Assembly (NCBI GenBank): GCA_032719365.1
Contig: CM064868.1
Location: 66,623,538 to 66,687,537 of the forward strand
From: Prinsepia uniflora
Lineage: Eukaryota; Streptophyta; Magnoliopsida; Rosales; Rosaceae
Direction: 5' to 3'
Length of the DNA stretch: 64,000 bases
This document shows, one piece after another, positions 1 through 11,810 of the stretch. Numbering within the stretch: the stretch's first letter is position 1; the number at the start of each line of letters is the position of its first letter. Below the pieces are notes generated by a model that saw only the letters and a program-made list of their open reading frames with translations, was not told the origin of the DNA and did not search any database. The position numbers and the translations under genes were made by a program.

Positions 1-2165
1 TGGTATGCACATCCAGGCAGAGTTGTGGATTCCCGTTCGGAATCGGGGTGTGTGCATACATGATTGTTGACGGACGTGAGGTCCGAGTAATGAATCAATT
101 TTGGACACGTGGTGGTCCAAGTGAGTATGGACATGGGCAGTCCAGTGGTTGGACTTGACATCTCATTGGGAGCATGTCTGTTTCCAACAGGGTTGGAACT
201 CCCGATCCGGGGAGAGTTGTGATTGGGGGAACGAGAGGAGTGCTCGTTTCCGCATCAGTGATTGGTATTCCGAAGTCATTAGGGTTGACTTCATATTTTC
301 TGCCGTGGCAGATGATGATTGTTACTACCAGTACGTTGAGCGTGTATTGGTTGGTGGACCCATGTTTGGCTTTGGGTCATTGGACACAAGCAGTTGTGTG
401 TGATTTTGGATTTGGTGGTGAAATGCGAGGTCATCTTTCCACCAAGGGAAATTTGGCGAATGATTCAATTGAGGGTGTAAGACCCTACGATCAGCTTTCA
501 GATGGTTTGTTAGCTATGTGGACATGTGTGGATCCTAGGGGGATCTGATGTGTGGTGTTGTTAACTATGGACGATGTGACGATCTAGGATCGTGATATTA
601 CTTGTCGGGTGACGTAGCGATGGATATGGATTGTGATCTTGATGATCCAGATGGGTGGAGAGTTTATCACTCTTACCTTGGTATGTGAGTCGTAGATGAC
701 GGGACTGAACTTCTTTTCGGAGTGAAGTCCACATGGTTTGTGACTGGGTTGAGTAGGTTTCCGATGTGGTCGGATTTTGTCAAACTCTGACGTGTGGATA
801 TTGGGATTGGCTTCCCTATGAAGTCAATCGAGTGTTTCGGACAGGCAACCGATAGGTTCGGTTTTGTTACGTCTTCGTGGACGTAAACAAGATTTTGGGT
901 TTTGGAACCGAATTTCTGGGTGACGATTCAGGATTCGATTGCGAAGCTCGAAAATGGATTACCGGATTTGGGTGCGGAATGATTATTCCAATGCTAGCTT
1001 ACGGAATAATGATTTCGGATTCGGATCTGGAACTGGAATAAAAATATGATGTTGGGTTCGGGTTCGGGATTTCTTACGAAATTGCGGATTCGGATTCGGA
1101 ATTGGAACTAGATGACGGGTGGAGTTCGTTTTGTCTCATGTTGGTTTGGGCAAATGTACTCCATTACTAGAACGTGTTTGGCTATGACCTGGGTGGCTAT
1201 AGTCAGATTGATGGATTGAGGTACGTACAGGGTACGAGGATTGATACTGGTTAGGCTGAGTGGTGCCTAATGGCGGTACATAGGATGTACCAGTGGTGTG
1301 TAACTAATGTGTTGGTAATCGGATTGGTTCTGATATCATTTGTTTGGCTGTATTGTGGACTGGACATCGGATACTGTGCGCTGGGCAGAGTGATTTTGTC
1401 AGGGTTCAGTGATTGTATGAGCAGGTGCTCTTAGCCATGGTTGGCTTGTGGAACCCTAGTATTGAGATGTGTGTTCACTGCTGGGCTGGTATTCAATGTG
1501 TTCCAGTTGCACCACTTGATTGGGTTAATTGACGGTATACGTACACTCAGGGTGAGTGAATTGGTGGTTTGAGTAACCACGAGTAGCCTTGTGTGACTTG
1601 ATCACACCGTGATTTCCCAGCGTCTCGGTTCGCTGAGGGAGTCGGCGATTATGGACATTGAGATTATTTTGTGTCGCAGGATTGGGCTTGCCCTGCGAAT
1701 TGAGATCATGTGGTTGATCTTGCGCTACATCGAGAGTGATGTAGTACGTGGTGTTGTCACGGATAGACAGATGGTTGGGGCTTTATCAGGGTGGTGAAGC
1801 TTGGTGATGACAGTTTGACTGAGGGCGTCAGCGTGGACTGACAAATGAGATTTGGTGACTCCCAACGGGAGCAAATGTAAGGATTTATTGGCAATGGAAA
1901 GGAACCATCTAGCTGAAGGAGTCAGCTAAATGGTTAGGCGATTTTATCGCGGATCAGGTGATCATTTCCACTCGAGGTGGTCGAGTGTTGTTGCTATTAT
2001 GACGTATGACTGTGATGGATGTCTGGGTACAAACGAGACTGGTGTTGTCCCAGTATGTGGGTGTACAAGTGTACACAGATGTGTGGTCGAATTGTTTTCC
2101 ACAAGGTGGTTGTGGAATAAGATTGTTGGTAATTTCGAGGACGAAATTCTTTAAGGAGGGAAGGT
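1..2165 (+). mobile_element. Internal domain INT0 of the array (3' part only)
   Basis: This matches the last 2165 bases of the complete internal domains at 5154-8826, 11811-15483 and 18468-22140. It carries a G/T-rich plus strand, an ATTCGG-like repeated stretch around 1012-1110 and many short perfect inverted repeats. Examples are 847-863, 867-886, 1674-1698, 1703-1720, 1725-1744, 1903-1935, 1938-1950, 1952-1963, 1969-1987 and 2097-2117. Its small open frames overlap in different phases and recur only because the DNA recurs. The last short frame ends in NFEDEIL just before the polypurine tract. That might be a relic of a pol C-terminus, but the match is too short to trust. Confidence 0.85.
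2153..2164 (+). other. Polypurine tract next to LTR1
   Basis: The purine run AAGGAGGGAAGG sits one base upstream of the LTR start, as expected for the plus-strand primer in reverse transcription. The same tract occurs before the other LTRs at 8814-8825, 15471-15482 and 22128-22139. Confidence 0.8.
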
Positions 2166-4110
2166 TGTAACGACCCGTCCCGAATATCGGGATTTAATAA
2201 TATTTAATTGTGATTTACTAATCTGGGATTAGTTGGGCGATTTCAGACGAATTGTGCGAAATGACCGTTTTGGCCCCTGGGTGTGGGCAAAACGTTGACT
2301 TTTATTTCGGATGGTCAAATGGACTTTGACCGATGACCGTGACGTAGTTCGGGACGTCACGAGTTCATAGACAGGTGGCACGTTCGATTCCGACGTTCGT
2401 GGTGAAAGTTATGTTGTACGGAAGTCCAGGGGCATTTTCGTAATTTGGACGAAAGAGGGGGAAATGTTGACTTTTTGACCGGGATGTCCGATGGCCGAGG
2501 GCCAAGGGACCGTTACGTAGGTTTCGTCGATGCGAATCCAACGACAGGCGGCACGCCGAAATCGGAGATTCGACGACGAAGTTATGGGTCACGGAAGTTT
2601 GGTTTCGTTATGCACGCATTACGAGGCGTGGACACGTGGTGTTCTCTGATTGGTCTGAATTTCTGAGTGGGACACGTGGACCACTAACCTTTAATTATTG
2701 GGATCAGATCTGGATTGGTCAGATTGATTAAATTATTGGATTAAAAAATATAAAGTATTCCCACTTATTGCATCTTTTGATCTGGACCCTTAATCTCAAT
2801 GGTGAGATTGAATCTGGACCATTCATTTTTCCTTATCATCTCCCTTCCCATTTTATATTTGCTTACCTGCACAACCATTCGAACCGTGCACCCAAAACCT
2901 TCACACATCTCCTCTGTGCACATGTGTGGGTCACTGAGATTGTGAGAACCAGCGGGAGGCGGCAGGACGTCGGCGGGCGGCAGCGGTGGTCCACGGCGGC
3001 CGTGTTAACCCGGGAGGAAGTTTGCCCAGGTTCTTGGAAATCGACGATCCGTCGTGTTTCTGGGCTCCTTCTTGATTCCTTTGGGACTTGGGGTCAGAAA
3101 CAGGCACGAAGGGCTAGTTTTCGAAGCTCGAGGTGAGCAGGGCACGGCTGGGGACAGCGGTGCCCGTAACCCGGTTCGAAACCAAAAATGGTGATCGGGT
3201 TTTAGATGGGTGTTGGTCGTTGGATTTGATCCTACGGTGTTCTCTGAGCTTAAACAAACCTTGTGGACGTGATTTTGGGACTCGAGGCGGCCGGAATCGG
3301 GAGGAAGGACGATCGGAAAATTCTGTGTTTCGGGTTCGAGTCAGAGGTAATAATCTGGACGTTACTTCTAGTTTTTGATTCCACAGAACTGTTGGTTGAA
3401 CTCAGACGATCTTGCAGGTGAAAACCCCGTCCAAAATGATGGAGAAATGACCGAGAACCGGTCGGGTTGGCCCGCGGGTCACGGCGACCCGTTTACCAGT
3501 CGTTCGGGTTGAACGACGGTGAACAGTACCCGGCGCGTGGGTTTCACGCGCAGGGAGTTCAACCGGCGCGTGGGGGCGCGTGTGAGGTAATTTTGGGAAA
3601 CTTCCAACATGACTTTTATCCTATACATTGTAACGAACATTTTGGGATTGGTTTCGTGTCGATCGGACACCGTTTCGTTATTGTTCGGGATGTCCGAAGG
3701 TTTTAAATCCAGTTTAAAAATACTTAAAAATTCGGGAAAATTACGGGACTTGAATAGGATGTTAATGATGAGGTTAGTGATCCTCTAAATTGATTTGAAC
3801 AGGATTGGGAGTCCCGGTGATAGTGAGGTGGCCCGGGAAGGCCTATGGCACGCGTATCGAGGCGCTCGGTTAAACGGTCTGTGAGTGGACATTGGTTTCA
3901 TAAATTCGATGCATGCATAACTGTTTTATGATTGTTATAATTATGATCAAATGATTTACTTTGGATATCGGTGAATTTAAAATGATTTCACGCATTTCGA
4001 GGTGAATTACGTATTTGCACGTAAACCGAGATTTTCTGGATTTTCACCGATTTCCATAAATGTGGTTGAATATGATTTCATGAAACGGTTACGAACTTGA
4101 ATAAAGTAAA

Positions 4111-4222
4111 ATCGGGCCAGGGGCCCAGTTGAACTATGAAATCGGGCCAGGGGCCCAGTTAACATGTGGATCGGGCCAGGGGCCCAGTTAACTTGTGGAA
4201 TCGGGCCAGGGGCCCAGTTGAT
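4111..4222 (+). repeat. Palindromic minisatellite inside the LTR
   Basis: Four tandem units of about 29-30 bp share the core ATCGGGCCAGGGGCCCAGTT and differ in the spacer. Each core can fold as GGGCC-AGG-GGCCC. The array recurs in LTR2 (about 10768-10879), LTR3 (about 17425-17537) and LTR4 (about 24081-24192). LTR3 carries small indels in the first two units. Confidence 0.9.
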
Positions 4223-4498
4223 TTCTACACGTGATTGCGGGTCGGGGACCCTAAAATGGAATTGAATAAATGTTTCCTGGTTTACATTTTATATATGTTC
4301 ACATGCTGGAATCTATAAATGGTTTTGATGATATTTCGGTTATGGCACGTTTCACGGTATTTGAGCATGAGACCCGTCTGATGAAACGTAACGAATGGTT
4401 CGGATTTTATCTATGTATACCTATATGTTTTGCATGTGGATATCGATAAAATGTATTTAGTACTGCACTGTATAGATCCTTCCATATTATATTGTCTC

Positions 4499-4685
4499 CT
4501 CCGGCGAGGTACCCCGGAGAGGTCACGGACGTCTAGTACGTCCAGCGTCTATGACGCTAAGCATCGGGGATGCTGTACCCGAACGGGGTTCGGGGAATGA
4601 ACTCGGAAATTGAGACCCGAGTGGCACGCGTAGCCTTGTGATTGTGACCTTATTGACGTCAGGGACGTCAGACATCAGGGATGTC
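4499..4685 (+). repeat. Run of eight consecutive perfect hairpins in the LTR
   Basis: Perfect stems, given as left arm / right arm, are 4499-4504/4514-4519, 4527-4532/4538-4543, 4544-4549/4553-4558, 4560-4565/4569-4574, 4578-4584/4588-4594, 4601-4606/4617-4622, 4654-4660/4664-4670 and 4671-4676/4680-4685. Stems are 6-7 bp with loops of 3-10 nt. The cluster recurs in every LTR of the array with few changes. Confidence 0.85.
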
Positions 4686-5153
4686 GGATTGGAGTGTATA
4701 GTGCAGTGGCTAAAATAATGGTTATGGTTTATATGCCTTATGGTTCATATTACTGGATTTACGAAATAACTCTTGGATTTACTTTTGGAAATTGAAACTA
4801 TGCTTTGGTTTCCGGGCTAAGGCCCTAATGGTTATTTCTAAATAATTATGGAATTATTGGTTTTGGTGCATGCATATGATTTTACTGAGGGGCATAAATG
4901 TCTTATAAATGTTTTAAACAGACTTGTTTATTTTCGTCCACTCACAGCTTTTGTTTTCAATGCCCTTCAGGTTGATTCCGGATACGACTGCAGCAGAGAC
5001 TTGAGCATCGCACACCTCCTCCATCGATCCTTACGCACCCTGGAAGCCCGTTTGGGCAATGGCAATCGATTATCCCTTGTCTGGCGCCTCTTGTCAGACG
5101 GGAGCACGTCACATTCCATGGTAATCCTGGGGGGATTGGGATGGGTCGTGTCA

Positions 5154-8100
5154 AGTGGTATCAGAACAGGTTTTGCTCTTTTGTGCGCGAAGGACGAGGG
5201 TGTGATGTTTCTTTGGGCTGCTGTTCCGTTGTCAACCTGATAGATAGTTTTGGTAGATTGGGTGTGTTTGGCCCGATATGCCGTGCATTGATGCGATTCA
5301 ACCCAGGTGGGGTTGTATACGATTAACTGGTAATGTGGGATCGTCGGTTCGGTCATGTGATGATGGATTGTTGTGCCACTGGGCACAGCTAGGTTCAGGG
5401 AACCCCAATTGAATAATGGTTTGGGAATGCGAAACTCAGTTGAGTATTGGTCTAAGTTTGGACCCTGGTAGTGTTGGCCAGTGTACGGGGTGTTGGTGCA
5501 TCGGAGTTAGCCGATGACCTTCGTGGTGGACCCACGTTGAATTGATGATTGGATTGGATTGGACGTCTATACGATGTCAGGACCGCGGGGTCGGTCAGGT
5601 TGTGGATTTTACTGCAAAAGGGCAGTTGGGTTCGGTGGAACCCTCGGGTGTGACCTTGGAACCCTAATTTATAATTGATGGACCGAAAGGTGAACCTTAA
5701 GTGAGAACTTGTGCTGCGACGAGCGGCTGAGGTCATGGATGACCATGTGGATGACTCTAGTGAGTCTTATGGGTTTCGATCTACGGATACGGTTATGAGA
5801 TAATATATGGAATCCCGTGTCGGATCGAATATTAGAGTGATGTGTGGATACGGATCTTGACAACGATGACTGTTGGTCGACAGTTGTGTCGAGATGACTG
5901 GCTATCGAGGGTATTTTGTGTGGCTTTCACACTTGGGGATCAGGGGATGTTCAGGGAACGTCCATTATCCTGATGTGCCAGTGGTCAAATTGGAGGTACC
6001 CATAGTCGTGGGGTACGAGTGGTGTTACGGGATCGTCGTTCGGAATGAACGGAGATCCAGGGTAACAACTTTGCACACTGTGTGCTAGCATGGATGTTCG
6101 TGTGCTAGCATGGGTGTTCGTGTGCTATGTATGGATGTTGGTATGGTGATACCTATATGCCAATACTAGTATGGATGCCTGTGTGCTGATACTGGTATTG
6201 ATGATGGTGCGTTGGTGCGGGTGACGGTAATTGTGGTGACGATGAGCCACCAGTTGGGGTGTGACTCTGTCATGATGGACAGATGATTGGTATCTGCGAC
6301 TCAGGGGTGGTTGAGTCTTGGACTGGATGGGATCCAGTGGAGGTTGTGTCGTGTTGGGATAAGTCCTAACAGATATATGATGACAAGTGATGAACGGATA
6401 AAATGGTATGATTGAAACTTGGGGAATCTAGGGACGATGTTCCCTATGTCATGCGAGTTGGTGGATTTGGGGAGTTGTGGTCAACTCCGAGATTGGTAAG
6501 TTTGTGTACTGCTTATATCCCCAGAAAGTACAAGGAAATTATTGAAATTGGAAAAGTCGAGGAAACCATTCGTGGTATTGATGTGGAATTTTGTGATTGT
6601 GAATCACTTGGAACCTGAGGATTGAACCTGTTTAGGTTGTGATGTGAGACGAAGGCAGTTTGGTATGCACATCCAGGCAGAGTTGTGGATTCCCGTTCGG
6701 AATCGGGGTGTGTGCATACATGATTGTTGACGGACGTGAGGTCCGAGTAATGAATCAATTTTGGACACGTGGTGGTCCAAGTGAGTATGGACATGGGCAG
6801 TCCAGTGGTTGGACTTGACATCTCATTGGGAGCATGTCTGTTTCCAACAGGGTTGGAACTCCCGATCCGGGGAGAGTTGTGATTGGGGGAACGAGAGGAG
6901 TGCTCGTTTCCGCATCAGTGATTGGTATTCCGAAGTCATTAGGGTTGACTTCATATTTTCTGCCGTGGCAGATGATGATTGTTACTACCAGTACGTTGAG
7001 CGTGTATTGGTTGGTGGACCCATGTTTGGCTTTGGGTCATTGGACACAAGCAGTTGTGTGTGATTTTGGATTTGGTGGTGAAATGCGAGGTCATCTTTCC
7101 ACCAAGGGAAATTTGGCGAATGATTCAATTGAGGGTGTAAGACCCTACGATCAGCTTTCAGATGGTTTGTTAGCTATGTGGACATGTGTGGATCCTAGGG
7201 GGATCTGATGTGTGGTGTTGTTAACTATGGACGATGTGACGATCTAGGATCGTGATATTACTTGTCGGGTGACGTAGCGATGGATATGGATTGTGATCTT
7301 GATGATCCAGATGGGTGGAGAGTTTATCACTCTTACCTTGGTATGTGAGTCGTAGATGACGGGACTGAACTTCTTTTCGGAGTGAAGTCCACATGGTTTG
7401 TGACTGGGTTGAGTAGGTTTCCGATGTGGTCGGATTTTGTCAAACTCTGACGTGTGGATATTGGGATTGGCTTCCCTATGAAGTCAATCGAGTGTTTCGG
7501 ACAGGCAACCGATAGGTTCGGTTTTGTTACGTCTTCGTGGACGTAAACAAGATTTTGGGTTTTGGAACCGAATTTCTGGGTGACGATTCAGGATTCGATT
7601 GCGAAGCTCGAAAATGGATTACCGGATTTGGGTGCGGAATGATTATTCCAATGCTAGCTTACGGAATAATGATTTCGGATTCGGATCTGGAACTGGAATA
7701 AAAATATGATGTTGGGTTCGGGTTCGGGATTTCTTACGAAATTGCGGATTCGGATTCGGAATTGGAACTAGATGACGGGTGGAGTTCGTTTTGTCTCATG
7801 TTGGTTTGGGCAAATGTACTCCATTACTAGAACGTGTTTGGCTATGACCTGGGTGGCTATAGTCAGATTGATGGATTGAGGTACGTACAGGGTACGAGGA
7901 TTGATACTGGTTAGGCTGAGTGGTGCCTAATGGCGGTACATAGGATGTACCAGTGGTGTGTAACTAATGTGTTGGTAATCGGATTGGTTCTGATATCATT
8001 TGTTTGGCTGTATTGTGGACTGGACATCGGATACTGTGCGCTGGGCAGAGTGATTTTGTCAGGGTTCAGTGATTGTATGAGCAGGTGCTCTTAGCCATGG

Positions 8101-8826
8101 TTGGCTTGTGGAACCCTAGTATTGAGATGTGTGTTCACTGCTGGGCTGGTATTCAATGTGTTCCAGTTGCACCACTTGATTGGGTTAATTGACGGTATAC
8201 GTACACTCAGGGTGAGTGAATTGGTGGTTTGAGTAACCACGAGTAGCCTTGTGTGACTTGATCACACCGTGATTTCCCAGCGTCTCGGTTCGCTGAGGGA
8301 GTCGGCGATTATGGACATTGAGATTATTTTGTGTCGCAGGATTGGGCTTGCCCTGCGAATTGAGATCATGTGGTTGATCTTGCGCTACATCGAGAGTGAT
8401 GTAGTACGTGGTGTTGTCACGGATAGACAGATGGTTGGGGCTTTATCAGGGTGGTGAAGCTTGGTGATGACAGTTTGACTGAGGGCGTCAGCGTGGACTG
8501 ACAAATGAGATTTGGTGACTCCCAACGGGAGCAAATGTAAGGATTTATTGGCAATGGAAAGGAACCATCTAGCTGAAGGAGTCAGCTAAATGGTTAGGCG
8601 ATTTTATCGCGGATCAGGTGATCATTTCCACTCGAGGTGGTCGAGTGTTGTTGCTATTATGACGTATGACTGTGATGGGATGTCTGGGTACAAACGAGAC
8701 TGGTGTTGTCCCAGTATGTGGGTGTACAAGTGTACACAGATGTGTGGTCGAATTGTTTTCCACAAGGTGGTTGTGGAATAAGATTGTTGGTAATTTCGAG
8801 GACGAAATTCTTTAAGGAGGGAAGGT
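5154..8826 (+). mobile_element. Internal domain INT1 (3673 bp, non-coding)
   Basis: It is bounded by LTR1 and LTR2. It opens with a primer-binding site at 5156-5167 and closes with a polypurine tract at 8814-8825. No conserved gag or pol motif is visible. A three-copy 20-bp repeat (consensus TGTGCTAGCATGGATGTTCG) lies at 6081-6140. Short perfect inverted repeats occur almost throughout, for example GTGATT/AATCAC and GGAGTT/AACTCC near the 6470-6610 stretch. The element would need proteins from another source to move (inference). Confidence 0.85.
5156..5167 (+). other. Primer-binding site of the array element
   Basis: TGGTATCAGAAC begins two bases after the LTR end. It matches the initiator-methionine tRNA 3' end complement common in plant LTR elements (TGGTATCAGAGC), with one change. 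Copies lie at 11813-11824 and 18470-18481. LTR4 lacks one because the array ends there. Confidence 0.85.
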
Positions 8827-11810
8827 TGTAACGACCCGTCCCGAATATCGGGATTTAATAATATTTAATTGTGATTTACTAATCTGGGATTAGTTGGGCG
8901 ATTTCAGACGAATTGTGCGAAATGACCGTTTTGCCCCTGGGTGTGGGCAAAACGTTGACTTTTATTTCGGATGGTCAAATGGACTTTGACCGATGACCGT
9001 GACGTAGTTCGGGACGTCACGAGTTCATAGACAGGTGGCACGTTCGATTCCGACGTTCGTGGTGAAAGTTATGTTGTACGGAAGTCCAGGGGCATTTTCG
9101 TAATTTGGACGAAAGAGGGGGAAATGTTGACTTTTTGACCGGGATGTCCGATGGCCGAGGGCCAAGGACCGTTACGTAGGTTTCGTCGATGCGAATCCAA
9201 CGACAGGCGGCACGCCGAAATCGGAGATTCGACGACGAAGTTATGGGTCACGGAAGTTTGGTTTCGTTATGCACGCATTACGAGGCGTGGACACGTGGTG
9301 TTCTCTGATTGGTCTGAATTTCTGAGTGGGACACGTGGACCACTAACCTTTAATTATTGGGATCAGATCTGGATTGGTCAGATTGATTAAATTATTGGAT
9401 TAAAAAATATAAAGTATTCCCACTTATTGCATCTTTTGATCTGGACCCTTAATCTCAATGGTGAGATTGAATCTGGACCATTCATTTTTCCTTATCATCT
9501 CCCTTCCCATTTTATATTTGCTTACCTGCACAACCATTCGAACCGTGCACCCAAAACCTTCACACATCTCCTCTGTGCACATGTGTGGGTCACTGAGATT
9601 GTGAGAACCAGCGGGAGGCGGCAGGACGTCGGCGGCGGCAGCGGTGGTCCACGGCGGCCGTGTTAACCCGGGAGGAAGTTTGCCCAGGTTCTTGGAAATC
9701 GACGATCCGTCGTGTTTCTGGGCTCCTTCTTGATTCCTTTGGGACTTGGGGTCAGAAACAGGCACGAAGGGCTAGTTTTCGAAGCTCGAGGTGAGCAGGG
9801 CACGGCGGGGACGGCGGTGCCCGTAACCCGGTTCGAAACCAAAAATGGTGATCGGGTTTTAGATGGGTGTTGGTCGTTGGATTTGATCCTACGGTGTTCT
9901 CTGAGCTTAAACAAACCTTGTGGACGTGATTTTGGGACTCGAGGCGGCCGGAATCGGGAGGAAGGACGATCGGAAAATTCTGTGTTTCGGGTTCGAGTCA
10001 GAGGTAATAATCTGGACGTTACTTCTAGTTTTTTATTCCACAGAACTGTTGGTTGAACTCAGACGATCTTGCAGGTGAAAACCCCGTCCAAAATGATGGA
10101 GAAATGACCGAGAACCGGTCGGGTTGGCCCGCGGGTCACGGCGACCCGTTTACCAGTCGTTCGGGTTGAACGACGGTGAACAGTACCCGGCGCGTGGGTT
10201 TCACGCGCAGGGAGTTCAACCGGCGCGTGGGGGCGCGTGTGAGGTAATTTTGGGAAACTTCCAACATGACTTTTATCCTATACATTGTAACGAACATTTT
10301 GGGATTGGTTTCGTGTCGATCGGACACCGTTTCGTTATTGTTCGGGATGTCCGAAGGTTTTAAATCCAGTTTAAAAATACTTAAAAATTCGGGAAAATTA
10401 CGGGACTTGAATAGGATGTTAATGATGAGGTTAGTGATCCTCTAAATTGATTTGAACAGGATTGGGAGTCCCGGTGATAGTGAGGTGGCCCGGGAAGGCC
10501 TATGGCACGCGTATCGAGGCGCTCGGTTAAACGGTCTGTGAGTGGACATTGGTTTCATAAATTCGATGCATGCATAACTGTTTTATGATTGTTATAATTA
10601 TGATCAAATGATTTACTTTGGATATCGGTGAATTTAAAATGATTTCACGCATTTCGAGGTGAATTACGTATTTGCACGTAAACCGAGATTTTCTGGATTT
10701 TCACCGATTTCCATAAATGTGGTTGAATATGATTTCATGAAACGGTTACGAACTTGAATAAAGTAAAATCGGGCCAGGGGCCCAGTTGAACTATGAAATC
10801 GGGCCAGGGGCCCAGTTAACATGTGGATCGGGCCAGGGGCCCAGTTAACTTGTGGAATTGGGCCAGGGGCCCAGTTGATTTCTACACGTGATTGCGGGTC
10901 GGGGACCCTAAAATGGAATTGAATAAATGTTTCCTGGTTTACATTTTATATATGTTCACATGCTGGAATCTATAAATGGTTTTGATGATATTTCGGTTAT
11001 GGCACGTTTCACGGTATTTGAGCATGAGACCCGTCTGATGAAACGTAACGAATGGTTCGGATTTTATCTATGTATACCTATATGTTTTGCATGTGGATAT
11101 CGATAAAATGTATTTAGTACTGCACTGTATAGATCCTTCCATATTATATTGTCTCCTCCGGCGAGGTACCCCGGAGAGGTCACGGACGTCTAGTACGTCC
11201 AGCGTCTATGACGCTAAGCATCGGGGATGCTGTACCCGAACGGGGTTCGGGGAATGAACTCGGAAATTGAGACCCGAGTGGCACGCGTAGCCTTGTGATT
11301 GTGACCTTATTGACGTCAGGGACGTCAGACATCAGGGATGTCGGATTGGAGTGTATAGTGCAGTGTCTAAAATAATGGTTATGGTTTATATGCCTTATGG
11401 TTCATATTACTGGATTTACGAAATAACTCTTGGATTTACTTTTGGAAATTGAAACTATGCTTTGGTTTCCGGGCTAAGGCCCTAATGGTTATTTCTAAAT
11501 AATTATGGAATTATTGGTTTTGGTGCATGCATATGATTTTACTGAGGGGCATAAATGTCTTATAAATGTTTTAAACAGACTTGTTTATTTTCGTCCACTC
11601 ACAGCTTTTGTTTTCAATGCCCTTCAGGTTGATTCCGGATACGACTGCAGCAGAGACTTGAGCATCGCACACCTCCTCCATCGATCCTTACGCACCCTGG
11701 AAGCCCGTTTGGGCAATGGCAATCGATTATCCCTTGTCTGGCGCCTCTTGTCAGACGGGAGCACGTCACATTCCATGGTAATCCTGGGGGGATTGGGATG
11801 GGTCGTGTCA
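8827..11810 (+). mobile_element. LTR2 of the array (2984 bp)
   Basis: It has the same termini and internal landmarks as LTR1. Private changes include a T in the last minisatellite unit (GAATTGGGCC in place of GAATCGGGCC near 10855) and GTGTCTAAA in place of GTGGCTAAA near 11364. It lacks the G-run insertions of LTR1. Confidence 0.9.

Larger units (their letters stand above)
2166..5153 (+). mobile_element. LTR1 of the array (2988 bp)
   Basis: It begins TGTAACGACCC after a polypurine tract and ends GTGTCA before a primer-binding site. A TATAAAG box-like site lies at 2749-2755 and could serve transcription (inference). A four-copy minisatellite of about 30 bp with a GGGCC-AGG-GGCCC palindromic core lies at 4111-4222. 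A run of eight back-to-back perfect hairpins lies at 4499-4685. It differs from LTR2-LTR4 mainly by single-base insertions in G-runs between about 2270 and 3160. The small open frames inside it are not supported as genes. Confidence 0.9.

Noticed and set aside
149..548. Overlapping open frames of 84 and 124 aa (and equivalents in each array copy) as protein genes
   Set aside because: They recur exactly because the DNA unit recurs. They overlap each other in different phases and have no recognisable domain or initiation context.
2128..2154. C-terminal relic of a Ty3/gypsy polyprotein (NFEDEIL before the polypurine tract)
   Set aside because: The match is only a few residues and no upstream integrase or reverse transcriptase similarity is seen. 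It is mentioned only as a possibility.
5156..5167. tRNA gene or fragment at the TGGTATCAGA motif
   Set aside because: Only the 12-base complement of a tRNA 3' end is present, in the position of a retrotransposon primer-binding site.
4848..5386. 130-aa plus-strand and 139-aa minus-strand frames at the LTR end
   Set aside because: They overlap on opposite strands and cross the LTR/interior boundary. Neither has a known domain, so they are chance frames in non-coding retrotransposon DNA.
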